42,314 nucleotides of DNA from Hyphomicrobium sp. (GCA_002928395.1 PEQZ01000010.1:1-42314); one strand, 5' to 3'; shown: positions 27,430 to 36,810, numbered from the stretch's first letter. Numbers and translations are program-made. The notes: generated by a model from the sequence alone, not told the origin.

Positions 27430-28845
27430 ATGACCGTCATGCCCCCTGAGATCCAGTGGTACATCGCCCGCGACGGCAAGCAGTACGGACCGCTCAGCGA
27501 CGCGGAAATGGGCCTGTTCATGCGGGGCGGGCACCTGAAACCCGCCGATCTGGTGTGGCGGCCCGGCTTTTCCGATTGGCTACCGGCGGTGGTCGCCTTT
27601 CCCACCCTCGGGCAGGCAGCCACGCAATTGCCCCACCCGGGCAGCGCAAAACCACACCCCCCCGCGAGCAGCCCGCCAGCCGAGCAAGCATCGCGTTCCG
27701 GAGCGACACCGGCGTCCGACCACAACGCCAGCTCACAACCGAGCGGGGCCGGTGGCGGGTATACACAGCAATCGCCAACGGCACGGGGCAATGGACCGGC
27801 GGCCAGCGGCCAACCCGGCTTGCAGCCTCAGCCAGCCGTGCAACATGGCGCTACTCATTCATCTCAACCCAAAACGCAATCCCCCAACACGCAGGGCAAG
27901 GGCCAAACTGGTGACCCGTCGAGCGTGCGGGCAAGCGGTGGCCGATCGATCGTATCGGTCGAACAAGGCTACCCGCAGGACGATGCCCAGTCGGACGGCA
28001 GAGGCCGACACAGCCTGGGCCGGATGGCAGCCATCGCCGCAGCCCTCTTGGTGGTGGCCGGCGGAGGATGGCTGACGTACGCGAACCGCGAAGCCGTCAA
28101 GAAGGTGGTTTCGAGCTTCGTAGCCGGAGGATCGGGTTCGGCACGCAACGTCGATGCTTCCATTCCAGCCTTTGTCGCCGAGGGCGCGACCGCGGACGCC
28201 ATCGATGCGCGGTTCCAGAAGACGCCCCTGTGGAGCGTCGTCAAGCGCGGCTTCCCCGAATGGTATGGTGAGCAACTGCTGGCAACGACAAAGCTCAAGG
28301 CGGACAAGAAGCCGGACGCAACGATTACCAAGCATCTGCTCGAAGCCCTCGTCGCGCTCCGCCGCAAGCACGCCAACGACGCGCTCGCCGCTTCGACCCC
28401 GAAGCTGGTCTCCATCGCCAGCGCGTTCCTGGGCAACCTGAAGAAAATAAGCGCCCAGAATACAGCCACCTGCTACAGCTTCATCTCGCAAGGCGAGACC
28501 AGCCCAGCGATTATCGACCTTCTGCAGCAGCCGGGTGCGGAGACGGGCCTGCAGGCACAGGTGACCGCCGTGTTCGAAGCGATCGCGGACGGCCGGAAAT
28601 CGCCGGTCAAGCATGCTTCGCCCGAGAAGGCCGACTATGATGCGCTGGCCGAGCAACTGACCAAGATCGGCTGGAGCCAGGCCGACCTTCAACTGTTCGC
28701 TGACCCGCGAGCGCTGGCCCGAACCAGCCACGAACGCGTCTGCAAAATGGTCCAGGACTGGTTCGGCGCCCATATCGCGGTCAAGGACAGCGGCGCGCAG
28801 GAACGCCTGCTGATCGAAACGCTTCGGCCTGTGGTGGCAGGCTGA
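27430..28845 (+). CDS. GYF_2-domain membrane protein of unknown function
   Basis: 471 residues in four parts. Residues about 8-60 form a GYF_2-type domain (IQWYIARDGKQYGPLSDAEMGLFMRGGHLKPADLVWRPGFSDWLPA), which in bacteria is thought to bind peptides. Residues about 62-195 are Pro/Gln/Ser/Gly-rich and probably disordered. A single transmembrane helix follows (about 199-216, MAAIAAALLVVAGGGWLTY). The C-terminal 250 residues are helical and charged with two cysteines, resembling no family I can name. Topology would put the GYF domain in the cytoplasm and the C-terminal part in the periplasm. It stands alone; composite repeat C lies just after its stop. Confidence 0.72.
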   Translation: MTVMPPEIQWYIARDGKQYGPLSDAEMGLFMRGGHLKPADLVWRPGFSDWLPAVVAFPTLGQAATQLPHPGSAKPHPPASSPPAEQASRSGATPASDHNASSQPSGAGGGYTQQSPTARGNGPAASGQPGLQPQPAVQHGATHSSQPKTQSPNTQGKGQTGDPSSVRASGGRSIVSVEQGYPQDDAQSDGRGRHSLGRMAAIAAALLVVAGGGWLTYANREAVKKVVSSFVAGGSGSARNVDASIPAFVAEGATADAIDARFQKTPLWSVVKRGFPEWYGEQLLATTKLKADKKPDATITKHLLEALVALRRKHANDALAASTPKLVSIASAFLGNLKKISAQNTATCYSFISQGETSPAIIDLLQQPGAETGLQAQVTAVFEAIADGRKSPVKHASPEKADYDALAEQLTKIGWSQADLQLFADPRALARTSHERVCKMVQDWFGAHIAVKDSGAQERLLIETLRPVVAG

Positions 28846-28865
28846 CCTACGACGTCTCTAGTGTC

Positions 28866-28921
28866 GCGCATCTGACGCTTGCCCTCTTGCGGCTGGTCTC
28901 GAAGCCAAACGTCAGGCGCGC
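28866..28921 (+). repeat. Palindromic repeat, copy C (module 2 only)
   Basis: GCGCATCTGACGCTTG (28866-28881) faces CCAAACGTCAGGCGCGC (28905-28921) across about 23 nt. It is the second half of the composite repeat seen at 26304 and 32297. It begins 21 bp after the stop of the GYF gene and ends 47 bp before the next start. Confidence 0.75.
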
Positions 28922-28968
28922 AATACGGCCGGCTGCGAGGCACGGGGCGAAGACCAGGGGGACCCAGC

Positions 28969-29319
28969 GTGATCGAATACGCCCTCAAGATCGTGGTCAC
29001 ATCCGCGCTCGTCGTGGCCATTTCGGAAGTTGCCAAGCGTTCGACCCTGTTTGGCGCGCTGATCGCATCATTACCGCTGACGTCGCTGCTGGCGTTCGTA
29101 TGGCTCTATGCCGACACGCGGGATCCGGGACGTATCGCGGCCCTCGCCAGCGGAATTTTCTGGCTGGTTCTCCCCTCGCTCGTGCTGTTCCTGGCGCTGC
29201 CGATACTTTTGCGGCAGGGCCTGGGGTTCTGGCCGAGCCTTGCGATATCGATGGCCATGACGGCGGCAAGCTATGGCGCGATGCTGTGGGTGCTGAAACA
29301 GGCCGGCGTCGAGATTTGA
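28969..29319 (+). CDS. DUF3147-family membrane protein
   Basis: 116 residues, nearly all membrane: four hydrophobic segments (ALKIVVTSALVVAISEVA, LFGALIASLPLTSLLAFVWLY, ALASGIFWLVLPSLVLFLALPILL, FWPSLAISMAMTAASYGAMLWVL). The stretch EVAKRSTLFGALIASLPLTSLLAFVWLYADTRD is typical of DUF3147, whose role is unknown. GTG 28969 is the likely start: AGGGGG lies just upstream and it fits the family N-terminus; the track start at 28879 lies within repeat C. Confidence 0.78.
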   Translation: MIEYALKIVVTSALVVAISEVAKRSTLFGALIASLPLTSLLAFVWLYADTRDPGRIAALASGIFWLVLPSLVLFLALPILLRQGLGFWPSLAISMAMTAASYGAMLWVLKQAGVEI

Positions 29320-29443
29320 CGGCGCGACCCCGCTTTGCCGCCATCACGACAGCGCCGACCTGGGGACCGACGATAAGGTTCATGGGGCAACACGGCGGCG
29401 AAAAGGATGACAGTCCGGGCGCGGCGGGGTATCCCGTCGACCC

Positions 29444-31366
29444 ATGCTGCACATCAACGAACTCACCTATCGCATCGAGGGGCGCCTAATCCTCGACCAA
29501 GCTTCGGCAGCGATCCCGTCGGGGCACAAAGTCGGGCTGGTCGGCCGCAACGGCACCGGCAAGACCACACTTCTGAAGCTGATTACCGGCGATATCGGAC
29601 AGGACGACGGCGGCGTCAGCGTGCCCAAGGGCGCGCGGATCGGCCATGTCGCGCAAGAGGCTCCGGGTGGAGACGCGAGCCTCGTCGAATGGGTGCTGTC
29701 GACCGATAGCGAGCGGCACGCGCTTCTTGCGGAAGCCGAGACTGCAACCGACCCGCACCGCATTGCCGAGATCCAGATCCGGCTGACCGACATCAGTGCC
29801 CATTCCGCACCCGCCCGCGCCGCCGAAATCCTGGCCGGCCTGGGATTCGATTCCGACGCCCAGGCAAAGCCGTGCCGCGCGTTCTCAGGTGGCTGGCGGA
29901 TGCGCGTGGCGCTGGCGTCGGTGCTGTTCCTCGAGCCCGACGTGCTGCTTCTCGACGAGCCAACCAACTACCTTGATCTCGAGGGCACGATGTGGCTCGA
30001 GAGCTACCTCAAATCGTATCCTCACACGGTGCTCATCGTAAGCCATGACCGCGACCTTCTGAACCGGGCGGTCGGTTCTATTCTGCATCTCGATCGGGGC
30101 AAGCTGACGGTCTACGCTGGCGGATACGATGACTTCGAGGAGGCGCGGCGCGAGAAACAACGGCTCGAATCCAAGCTCAAGAAGCGCCAGGACGACGAGC
30201 GCAAGCGGTTGCAGGCCTTCATCGACCGCTTCAAGGCGAAGGCGACCAAGGCCAAGCAGGCCCAGAGCCGGGTCAAGGCCTTGGCGCGCATGAAGCCGAT
30301 TGCAGATCAGGTCGAGGACCGCGTGCGCGAATTCTCGCTGCCCGATCCGAAGAAGATGCTGGCGAGCCCACTTTTGCGCCTCGACGGCGCATCAGTCGGC
30401 TATGCGCCTGGCCAGCATATCTTGTCCAATCTCAGCCTCCGGATCGACCAGGACGACCGCATCGCACTGCTCGGCCAGAACGGCAACGGCAAATCCACGT
30501 TCGCCAAGCTGATCGGCGGGCGCTTGCAGCCCTCGTCTGGCGAAGTGTGGGGTATGGCCAAGGTCGAGGTCGGATACTTCGCTCAGCACCAACTCGACGA
30601 ACTCAGTCCACTGAAATCACCCCTCGACCATATCATCGAGCTGATGCCGGACGCGACGGAAGCACAGCGCCGGACGCGGCTCGGATCGTTCGGGTTTGGT
30701 GCCGACAAGGCCGATACCAAGTGCGGCAATCTCTCGGGTGGCGAGAAGGCGCGGCTGCTGTTGGCACTGACCGCATTCAACGGTCCGCATATCTTAATCC
30801 TCGACGAGCCGACCAACCATCTGGACGTCGACAGTCGCGAGGCGCTGATCCACGCGCTGAACGACTACCAGGGCGCGGTTATTCTGATCAGCCACGACCG
30901 GCACTTGGTCGATGCCACTGCCGATCGGCTTTGGGTCGTCGGCGAAGGCACCGTGAAACCCTACGACGGCGACATGGAAAGCTATCGCGCCGAGTTGCTG
31001 GCCCAGCGCGGTTCACGCCCCCGCAATGCGCGCAGCACACGCGACGCCGAAGCGTCCGGGGACCCACGCGCGTCCCGCGCCGAATTGCGCCGGCTGGCGG
31101 CCGAGCGGCGGGCCGAGTTGGCACCACTCCGCAAGAGCGTACAGGCGGCGGAGAAGTCGGTTGAAAAACTAACCGCCGAGCTTGCGGCCATCGACACCAA
31201 GCTCGCCGATGCCGCGTTCTATGGGCGCGACCCGGCTGCGGCGCAAAAGACAGTGATGGATCGGGGCCATCTGGCCAAGCGGCTGGCGGCGGCCGAAGAG
31301 ACGTGGGTCGCGGCCAGCGAAGCCTACGAGTCGGCGGCCGCCGAGGCCATCGTCGAAGCGGAATGA
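29444..31366 (+). CDS. ABC-F family ATPase
   Basis: 640 residues with two ABC domains on one chain and no membrane part. Domain 1 has Walker A GRNGTGKTT near residue 32, signature FSGGWRMRVALA and Walker B VLLLDEPTNYLD. A charged linker (EARREKQRLESKLKKRQDDERKRLQAF...) corresponds to the P-site tRNA interaction motif. Domain 2 has GQNGNGKST, LSGGEKARLLLAL and ILILDEPTNHLD. The last 110 residues form a coiled-coil of the Uup type (LRRLAAERRAELAPLRKSVQAAEKSVEKLTAELAAID). ABC-F proteins act on the ribosome, resolving stalled or slow elongation; the exact subfamily (Uup or YheS-like) is not decided. Confidence 0.9.
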   Translation: MLHINELTYRIEGRLILDQASAAIPSGHKVGLVGRNGTGKTTLLKLITGDIGQDDGGVSVPKGARIGHVAQEAPGGDASLVEWVLSTDSERHALLAEAETATDPHRIAEIQIRLTDISAHSAPARAAEILAGLGFDSDAQAKPCRAFSGGWRMRVALASVLFLEPDVLLLDEPTNYLDLEGTMWLESYLKSYPHTVLIVSHDRDLLNRAVGSILHLDRGKLTVYAGGYDDFEEARREKQRLESKLKKRQDDERKRLQAFIDRFKAKATKAKQAQSRVKALARMKPIADQVEDRVREFSLPDPKKMLASPLLRLDGASVGYAPGQHILSNLSLRIDQDDRIALLGQNGNGKSTFAKLIGGRLQPSSGEVWGMAKVEVGYFAQHQLDELSPLKSPLDHIIELMPDATEAQRRTRLGSFGFGADKADTKCGNLSGGEKARLLLALTAFNGPHILILDEPTNHLDVDSREALIHALNDYQGAVILISHDRHLVDATADRLWVVGEGTVKPYDGDMESYRAELLAQRGSRPRNARSTRDAEASGDPRASRAELRRLAAERRAELAPLRKSVQAAEKSVEKLTAELAAIDTKLADAAFYGRDPAAAQKTVMDRGHLAKRLAAAEETWVAASEAYESAAAEAIVEAE

Positions 31367-31686
31367 CGCCCTGAGAAATCAGCGCAAATCGTCGACAATT
31401 CAGGCAGTCGGGATGTCCACAGAATTTGAAAATGAAAGTGTTATGACAATTCCGTTGAGGCGGATTTGGCAGCCACCCGTTAGATCTGGCCGAGGGATGC
31501 TGGCCGGACAGGAACGCGGGGTTCTGATCCGCGCAATGAGGGCATTGAGCGGTGGTTTGGTCGGCATCCCTCGGGTCGCGCGGAGCGCTGGACCCAGGTC
31601 CGATCACAACGACAGGCTTCCATCGAAAGCGACTTGGCTTTAGGCTTCGCCCGATCGAAGTTCTTCTGCGAGCGGACCCGCAACTC
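31367..31686. other. 320-bp intergenic region, nothing recognised
   Basis: Between the ABC-F gene and the GST gene, both plus strand. The small plus-strand ORF at 31413 has no family character and no good ribosome-binding site, and the minus-strand ORFs are shadows of the flanking genes. It is locally more A/T-rich around 31430-31450 (GAAAATGAAAGTGTTATGAC), where a promoter for the GST gene may lie. Confidence 0.45.
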
Positions 31687-32295
31687 ATGATGACACTGCT
31701 GTCGGCACCCGCCTCGCCGTTCGGGCGGAAAGTGAAGATCACGGCCAAGCTCAAGGGGCTTTTCGAACAAATATCTGTTGAAAACATCGACACCAGCCAG
31801 CCTGCGAACCCGGCGCTCAAGGCGCGTAACCCGCTGCAGAAGATTCCGGTGTTGATCCTCGCGGACGGCACCGAACTCTACGACAGCCACGTGATCTGCG
31901 AGTACCTCGACAGCCTCGTGGCCGATCCACGGCTGATCCCGGCGAGCGGCATGGCCCGCTTCGTGACGCTGCGGCGCGGAGCGTTGGCCAGTGGATTGAT
32001 GGATGCGGCGGTTTTGCTGGTCTATGAGCACAGGTTTCGGCCAGAAGACATGCGGTCGGAGGCCTGGACGGCCCGGCAACAATCGAAGGTCGACCAAACT
32101 CTCGCCCATTTGGAAGCTGAGCCGCCAAAGTGGTCCGGCCAGCCGGACTATGGCGATATCAGCCTCGCCTCGGCGCTCGGGTACCTCGACTTTCGACACG
32201 GCGGAAAATGGCGGACGAACCACCCCGCACTCGTCGCTTGGCTCGGTCTATTCGGTCGGTCGGTTCCAGCCTTCGACGAAACCGCACCACGGTAG
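31687..32295 (+). CDS. Glutathione S-transferase family protein
   Basis: About 202 residues, normal for the family. The N-terminal thioredoxin-like domain reads LLSAPASPFGRKVKITAKLKGL, with the glutathione-binding cis-Pro region NPLQKIPVLILADGTELYDSHVICEYLDSL. The C-terminal helical domain ends in YGDISLASALGYLDFR and the conserved HPALVAWL. Likely role: glutathione conjugation or reduction in the cytoplasm; substrate unknown. The track start (31552) is not supported; two adjacent ATGs at 31687 and 31690 open the family N-terminus. Repeat copy B follows directly after the stop. Confidence 0.88.
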   Translation: MMTLLSAPASPFGRKVKITAKLKGLFEQISVENIDTSQPANPALKARNPLQKIPVLILADGTELYDSHVICEYLDSLVADPRLIPASGMARFVTLRRGALASGLMDAAVLLVYEHRFRPEDMRSEAWTARQQSKVDQTLAHLEAEPPKWSGQPDYGDISLASALGYLDFRHGGKWRTNHPALVAWLGLFGRSVPAFDETAPR

Positions 32296-32296
32296 T

Positions 32297-32449
32297 GTTC
32301 CGGTTCCGACATTTGCTTCCCTCAGCTGCACCGTCGAGAGCAAATGTCGGAACCATAGGGAACAAGAGCAAGCTTTTGATTCTCGTGTAGCTTTTGCATC
32401 TGAGTTTGGCTTCGAGCCGCGCCGCGAGTGTGGACCAAATGTCTGATGC
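32297..32449 (+). repeat. Composite intergenic palindromic repeat, copy B (full length)
   Basis: Module 1 is a perfect 15-bp stem, GGTTCCGACATTTGC (32302-32316) with GCAAATGTCGGAACC (32340-32354). A linker with TTGATTCTCGTGTAGCTTTT follows. Module 2 is GCATCTGAGTTTGG (32396-32409) facing CCAAATGTCTGATGC (32435-32449). The element fills the gap between two convergent genes, 1 bp from the GST stop and 19 bp from the other stop, where a two-way terminator would be expected. Confidence 0.8.
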
Positions 32450-32468
32450 GCTCGTCCAGGCGGCCAGT

Positions 32469-32876
32469 TCACGCGGCCTTGCCGTCGATCCGTTCTGTCG
32501 CAGGGGCATCCGAAATCATGACATCGAGTGTGACCTGATCGCAGACGACCTCTGGAGCCTTGCGGCGGCCCGAGCTTTGGCGGAAGGCGATCAATCCGAA
32601 CCGCTCAAGACGGCGGAGTGTCTGGGTCAAGCTGGCTTTGGGTCGGCCCGAAAGCCGCGCGAGTTCGGCCACAGATTTGGGCCGGACAGTCTTGATCATG
32701 GTCATCAGCTTGACGTTGGGCTCGGACAACAACCGCATCAGTTTTTGCAGGGATCCAACCTCCACCGTCTTCGTGGCAGCGCTCCCGTTGGTCCCAGTTG
32801 ATATCGTGACGGTTCGCTCGCGCTGGCCGCTCTGAAGTGGTGCGACTTCGACGTGAAGTACCTTCCCGGTGTTCAT
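32469..32876 (-). CDS. Winged-helix DNA-binding protein (HVO_A0114/MarR-like, antitoxin-like)
   Basis: 135 residues. The central part LMTMIKTVRPKSVAELARLSGRPKASLTQTLRRLERFGLIAFR is a clear winged-helix DNA-binding domain, with the wing QSSGRRKAPEVVCDQVTLDV. The layout resembles the HVO_A0114-type regulators that often act as antitoxin next to a DUF6516-type toxin. No such partner is visible upstream or downstream, so it looks like a stand-alone or orphan regulator. The N-terminal 40 residues (VLHVEVAPLQSGQRERTVTISTG) are beta-rich and not recognised. Confidence 0.66.
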   Translation of the reverse strand: MNTGKVLHVEVAPLQSGQRERTVTISTGTNGSAATKTVEVGSLQKLMRLLSEPNVKLMTMIKTVRPKSVAELARLSGRPKASLTQTLRRLERFGLIAFRQSSGRRKAPEVVCDQVTLDVMISDAPATERIDGKAA

Positions 32877-33152
32877 TTTTTGCGTCCTCGAACTGCGGCT
32901 CCAGCGTTGGCCAGGGGCGCGACTGGGCGGCAGCGGCGTGGTTTCTAGTGCGCAGCGCCGGTATGGGCGCAGGGCGATGTGAAAGAGTTACGGGCCAGTT
33001 TGGCCGAAGGATCATGGCACCCCCCGGAAATCTCGGATTTTTCGACCGGCCGTGAAAACCGGTGGCGATCAACTCAGTGCACAGCCTAGGGGCCCGTCGC
33101 GCCCAAATCCGAGCACTCGGCGGCGAACGTCGCGATCTGAAGGGCGCTCGTG

Positions 33153-33213
33153 GCGCGCATCTGACGTTTGGTCGAGAGGTCAGCCACGGCCGGACACCAA
33201 ACGTGAGACGCGC
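33153..33213 (+). repeat. Palindromic repeat, copy D (module 2 only)
   Basis: GCGCGCATCTGACGTTTGGT (33153-33172) faces ACCAAACGTGAGACGCGC (33196-33213). It abuts the stop codon of the gamma-glutamylcyclotransferase gene. The rest of the 336-bp gap (32877-33152) holds no recognisable gene; in particular no toxin-like ORF lies upstream of the winged-helix gene. Confidence 0.75.
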
Positions 33214-33626
33214 TACGCGAGCCCCGCCCATCGTCCACTGGCGATCACGGGCCGCCCAGCGACACTCCCGACGTAAACGTAAATCCAGGATTGCAACACC
33301 GCCCCGCTGTCCAGATCGACGCATTCGAGCGCCCGCCGGTACTCTGGAACCGTAGTCGGATCGGCCGATATTCCCTCATATTCATCAAGCCATTTCATGA
33401 CGCTAACGGGATTCTCGAGCCGCAGGATCTCGCCATGAACCGATGTTCCACACCGTCGATCGACAATCAGTCCAGGATAGTGGCCAAGATCGAGCAAGAC
33501 CCCCGGTACGCTCGCCGGCCCGAGACGGGTGGACGATCGCTGCAGCAGCTGGCGATGGGTACGACCCATCTCACTCGGGGCCGAGGCCATCAGGGTGCCA
33601 TACACGAAAAGGTGTGCACAGTTCAT
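33213..33626 (-). CDS. Gamma-glutamylcyclotransferase-like (AIG2/GGCT fold) protein
   Basis: 137 residues. The substrate loop LFVYGTLM at the N-terminus and the catalytic Glu in WLDEYEGI are typical of the AIG2/GGCT fold. Family enzymes split gamma-glutamyl amino acids or gamma-glutamylamines into 5-oxoproline and the free amine. ATG 33626 gives the family N-terminus; the longer track ORF (33764) adds unrelated sequence. A link to the nearby GST through glutathione metabolism is possible but unproven. Confidence 0.8.
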   Translation of the reverse strand: MNCAHLFVYGTLMASAPSEMGRTHRQLLQRSSTRLGPASVPGVLLDLGHYPGLIVDRRCGTSVHGEILRLENPVSVMKWLDEYEGISADPTTVPEYRRALECVDLDSGAVLQSWIYVYVGSVAGRPVIASGRWAGLA

Positions 33627-34020
33627 CGCTTGGTCGTCCGGCAAAGGAACCTCTGGATCGCATCGGCAGCAGCCCCGGCGCACAGCCGGAACGACGGCAG
33701 GCCGGCAGTCTTTAATCTGCCCCACCCAACTGCGGCCGATGATCGATACTCGCAACGCTCGCAAGCACCCAAGTCGTCAGTCGTTCCAGTCGACCGTGCG
33801 AAACCAATTTCGGTCGGAGAGACTTGACCCGGCGCGACTCTGGACCGATGTTGCAACGGTGTAAAGCCGCGAAGACCGGTAATGCCATGCGCGAAGCGGC
33901 AACGCCACGCGTCTCGACGGCAAGCCGGCGCGATGTCAGTCGCCAAATCGCCGCGTTTGTTCGTTCCTTGTGAGCCTTCAACCTTCGAGAGTGGGGCCTG
34001 TGCCCTGGGGACCAGCTGAA
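33627..34020. other. 394-bp divergent intergenic region, nothing recognised
   Basis: It lies between the minus-strand GGCT gene and the plus-strand TPR gene. ORFs here are overlapping, Arg/Ser-rich and without ribosome-binding sites, as expected of chance frames in GC-rich DNA. Promoters for both genes should be here, but none was clear. A GTG at 33970 is an alternative start for the TPR gene. Confidence 0.5.
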
Positions 34021-35862
34021 ATGCGAGCTTCTTTTGGACGCCGCGCTACCCACGTCTTTGCAGGCCTGGCGCTGGCCGGCGTTGCTATGACATCGAGCGC
34101 GGCAGTCTGGCCCGTCACCGCGGCCTTGGCCCGAACGGCCCAAGACAAGCCCTCGGAACAGATCGAGATCTCGCAGTCTCTGATCGGCAGCTATCTGGCC
34201 GGACGCTTCGCGCGCGTCCAGAACGACACTGATGCTGCTGCCCGATACTACGAAGCCGCACTGTTGCGCGATCCGGGCAACGAAGTGTTGCTGGAGCAGG
34301 CCTTTCTGATGGAATCCACGGAGGCCAATTGGCCACGCGCGATTGTGCTCGCCGACGAACTTGCCCGGTCGAGCCCCACCCATCGCATGGCGCGCCTTTT
34401 CCTTGGCTTGGCGGCTTTCAAGAACGGGCAACTCGACAAGGCGGAAGAGCACCTCGTCGCGTCCGGAAACGGACCGATCGGGGAACTGACGAGCGCGCTC
34501 GCCCGCGCCTGGACCAAACTCGCCGGCAACAATGCGGACGAGGCGATTGCGTTACTCGAGATCCCCAAGCAGGCAGAATGGGCGCAGTACTACCTGCGCT
34601 ATCATCGGGCGCTGATCGCCGACTTATCGAGCCGCCGCGCCGATGCGCGCACATCCTATGAGCGGGTCTTCAAGCAGGATCCGCGAACACTGAGGACGGC
34701 GCTCGCCTTCACGCAGCACGCGGCGAACGCGGGCGACGTGAAAATGGCCAAGTCGATCATCAAGGAGCATCTCGACAAGTCGCAGGGCGACGGCCACCCG
34801 CTGGCACGGGAACTCCGCGACAAGGTGAATGGCAATGCCAAGATCCCGCTGCTGATCGAATCTCCGACCGAGGGTTTGGCGGAAGTGTTCTACGGTCTCG
34901 GTGAAGCGCTGACCGGCGAAGGTGGCGTCAGCATCGGCATACTGTATCTGCAGATGGCGCTGTTCCTTCAGCCCGACCAGCCCTTCGCGCTGGCGGCGCT
35001 TGCCAATGCCCACGAAACCACAAGGAAGTTCGAAGACGCCAACGCGGTCTACAACCGGATCTCGCCCGGCTCCGCGTTGCAGCCGGCGATCGATATCCGC
35101 AAGGCATTCAACCTCAACGCGCTCGACCGGGTCGACGAGGCCAAGGCCATGTTGGAGCAGGTGGCGGCTGCCGATCCTTCGGATTTGAAGCCGCTGGACG
35201 CGCTCGGCAACATCATGCGCTCGAAGAAGAGATACCTCGAAGCGACGGACTACTATTCACGCGCCATCGCCCTCATCGACAAGCCCGAAAAGCGGCACTG
35301 GTCCTACTTCTATGCCCGCGGCACGTCTTACGAGCGGTTGAAGAAATGGCCACTGGCGGAAGCCGATCTACTGAAGGCGCTACAGCTTTATCCGGACCAG
35401 CCGCTGGTGCTCAACTACCTCGGGTACTCCTGGATCGACCAGGGTCGCAACCTGAAGCAGGGCTTGAGCCTGATTGAAAAGGCCGTGTCGCTGAAGCCGG
35501 AGGATGGCTACATCGTCGACAGCCTCGGCTGGGCGCACTTCAAGCTCGAAAACTACAAGGACGCGGTGCGCTATCTCGAACGCGCGGTGGAGTTGAGGCC
35601 GGAGGACCCGGTGTTGAACGACCACCTGGGAGATGCTCTATGGCGCGTCGGACGGGAGCGGGAAGCGCGTTATCAGTGGGAACAGTCGCTGTCGCTCGAG
35701 CCTGAGGCGGACGACGCGGAAAGGACGGCCAAGAAGCTCATCAAGGGATTGCCGGCCAAGCCGATCGCGCGGGCGCCGAAAAAAGTGAAAGAAGCAGGGC
35801 GGCCCACACCGCAACGCAAGCGCGAAACCAAGCTCGCCCCGGACGCTCCTTTCTTCCAGTAA
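34021..35862 (+). CDS. Exported tetratricopeptide-repeat protein
   Basis: 613 residues from ATG 34021 (630 from GTG 33970 in the track). The N-terminus looks like a signal peptide (MRASFGRRATHVFAGLALAGVAMTSSAAV...ALA), which favours 34021. Many TPR units follow along the chain, for example AARYYEAALLRDPGNEVLLEQAF, ATDYYSRAIALIDKPEKRHWSYFYARGTSYERL, AEADLLKALQLYPDQPLVLNYLGYSW and AVRYLERAVELRPEDPVLNDHLGDALW. The C-terminal 40 residues are basic and disordered. TPR proteins are scaffolds for protein complexes; the partner is unknown. The gene stands directly upstream of ispE, a conserved neighbourhood in Hyphomicrobiales. Confidence 0.83.
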   Translation: MRASFGRRATHVFAGLALAGVAMTSSAAVWPVTAALARTAQDKPSEQIEISQSLIGSYLAGRFARVQNDTDAAARYYEAALLRDPGNEVLLEQAFLMESTEANWPRAIVLADELARSSPTHRMARLFLGLAAFKNGQLDKAEEHLVASGNGPIGELTSALARAWTKLAGNNADEAIALLEIPKQAEWAQYYLRYHRALIADLSSRRADARTSYERVFKQDPRTLRTALAFTQHAANAGDVKMAKSIIKEHLDKSQGDGHPLARELRDKVNGNAKIPLLIESPTEGLAEVFYGLGEALTGEGGVSIGILYLQMALFLQPDQPFALAALANAHETTRKFEDANAVYNRISPGSALQPAIDIRKAFNLNALDRVDEAKAMLEQVAAADPSDLKPLDALGNIMRSKKRYLEATDYYSRAIALIDKPEKRHWSYFYARGTSYERLKKWPLAEADLLKALQLYPDQPLVLNYLGYSWIDQGRNLKQGLSLIEKAVSLKPEDGYIVDSLGWAHFKLENYKDAVRYLERAVELRPEDPVLNDHLGDALWRVGREREARYQWEQSLSLEPEADDAERTAKKLIKGLPAKPIARAPKKVKEAGRPTPQRKRETKLAPDAPFFQ

Positions 35863-35937
35863 CGTCGAAACGCACCCATGGTGGAGCGCGGGCCGGCCCG
35901 CCGCCACCTTGCAGGACACCAACATCGAAGCTCTAGA

Positions 35938-36810
35938 ATGCCGATCCTCACCGAGACCGCCCGCGCCAAGGTCAACCTGACGCTCGAGGTCATCGGCAAG
36001 CGGGGTGACGGTTACCATGAGCTTCGAAGCCTCGTGGCCTTTGCCGATGTCAGCGACGCGCTGACGCTCGACACCGCGGCGGCAGAGGCGGTGCATGTGA
36101 CCGGGCCGTTCGGCCCGAGCCTCGCGGGCGAAAACCTGATTGCCGTGACGCTGCTGAAAGCCCGCGAAGCCGAACCGTTTCTATCGACTGGCGCCATCAC
36201 GCTCGAAAAGCGGTTACCTATTGCGGCCGGGATAGGCGGCGGCTCGGCTGACGCGGCTGCCGCGCTGAGGCTGCTCCGCCGCGCGAACCCTGGCCGTGCG
36301 GAACGCATCGACTGGATCCGATTGGCCAAATCGATCGGCGCCGACGTGCCGGTCTGCTACGAAAATCGCGCGGCATGGATGACGGGTATCGGCGACAAGT
36401 TGACGCCAAGTCCGAACTTCCCAAGTCTTCCCGCCGTGCTGGTGAACCCCATGGTTCCGGTACCGCCCGACAAGACCGCGCAGGTGTTTCGCCGCCTCGA
36501 GGCGCCGCCAGTCCCAATCGGGGAACATGGCGCAGTGCCGCCCATGAGGTTTAGAACCCGCGCCGAAATCTTCGAGTTCGTCGCAAGCCATCGGAACGAC
36601 CTGCTGCCAGCGGCCTGTACCATAGTGCCTGCAATCAACGATGTGATGGCGGCGCTGCGCGGAAGCAAACGCATTGTCTCGGCGCTGCTGTCTGGCGGCG
36701 GGCCGACGTGCATCGGTCTCTATCTTACGGGCGAGGCCGCGACGTCGGCCGCGAGCGACTTGGCGCGCGCCCAGCCGTCGTGGTGGGTCGAGCCGACGAC
36801 GCTCTCGTGA
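35938..36810 (+). CDS. ispE: 4-diphosphocytidyl-2-C-methyl-D-erythritol kinase
   Basis: 290 residues. The kinase step of the MEP pathway for isoprenoid precursors. GHMP-kinase signatures: ARAKVNLTLEVIGKRGDGYHEL at the N-terminus (substrate region), the ATP loop PIAAGIGGGSADAAAAL and the C-terminal ALLSGGGPTCIGLY. ATG 35938 gives the family start; the track ORF from 35878 adds 20 unlikely residues. It is convergent with the polyprenyl diphosphate synthase gene, which uses products of this pathway. Confidence 0.93.
   Translation: MPILTETARAKVNLTLEVIGKRGDGYHELRSLVAFADVSDALTLDTAAAEAVHVTGPFGPSLAGENLIAVTLLKAREAEPFLSTGAITLEKRLPIAAGIGGGSADAAAALRLLRRANPGRAERIDWIRLAKSIGADVPVCYENRAAWMTGIGDKLTPSPNFPSLPAVLVNPMVPVPPDKTAQVFRRLEAPPVPIGEHGAVPPMRFRTRAEIFEFVASHRNDLLPAACTIVPAINDVMAALRGSKRIVSALLSGGGPTCIGLYLTGEAATSAASDLARAQPSWWVEPTTLS

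Noticed and set aside
32877-33152. Toxin gene partnering the winged-helix regulator
   Set aside because: The frames here are short, Arg/Pro-rich and lack the motifs of known toxin partners or a ribosome-binding site.
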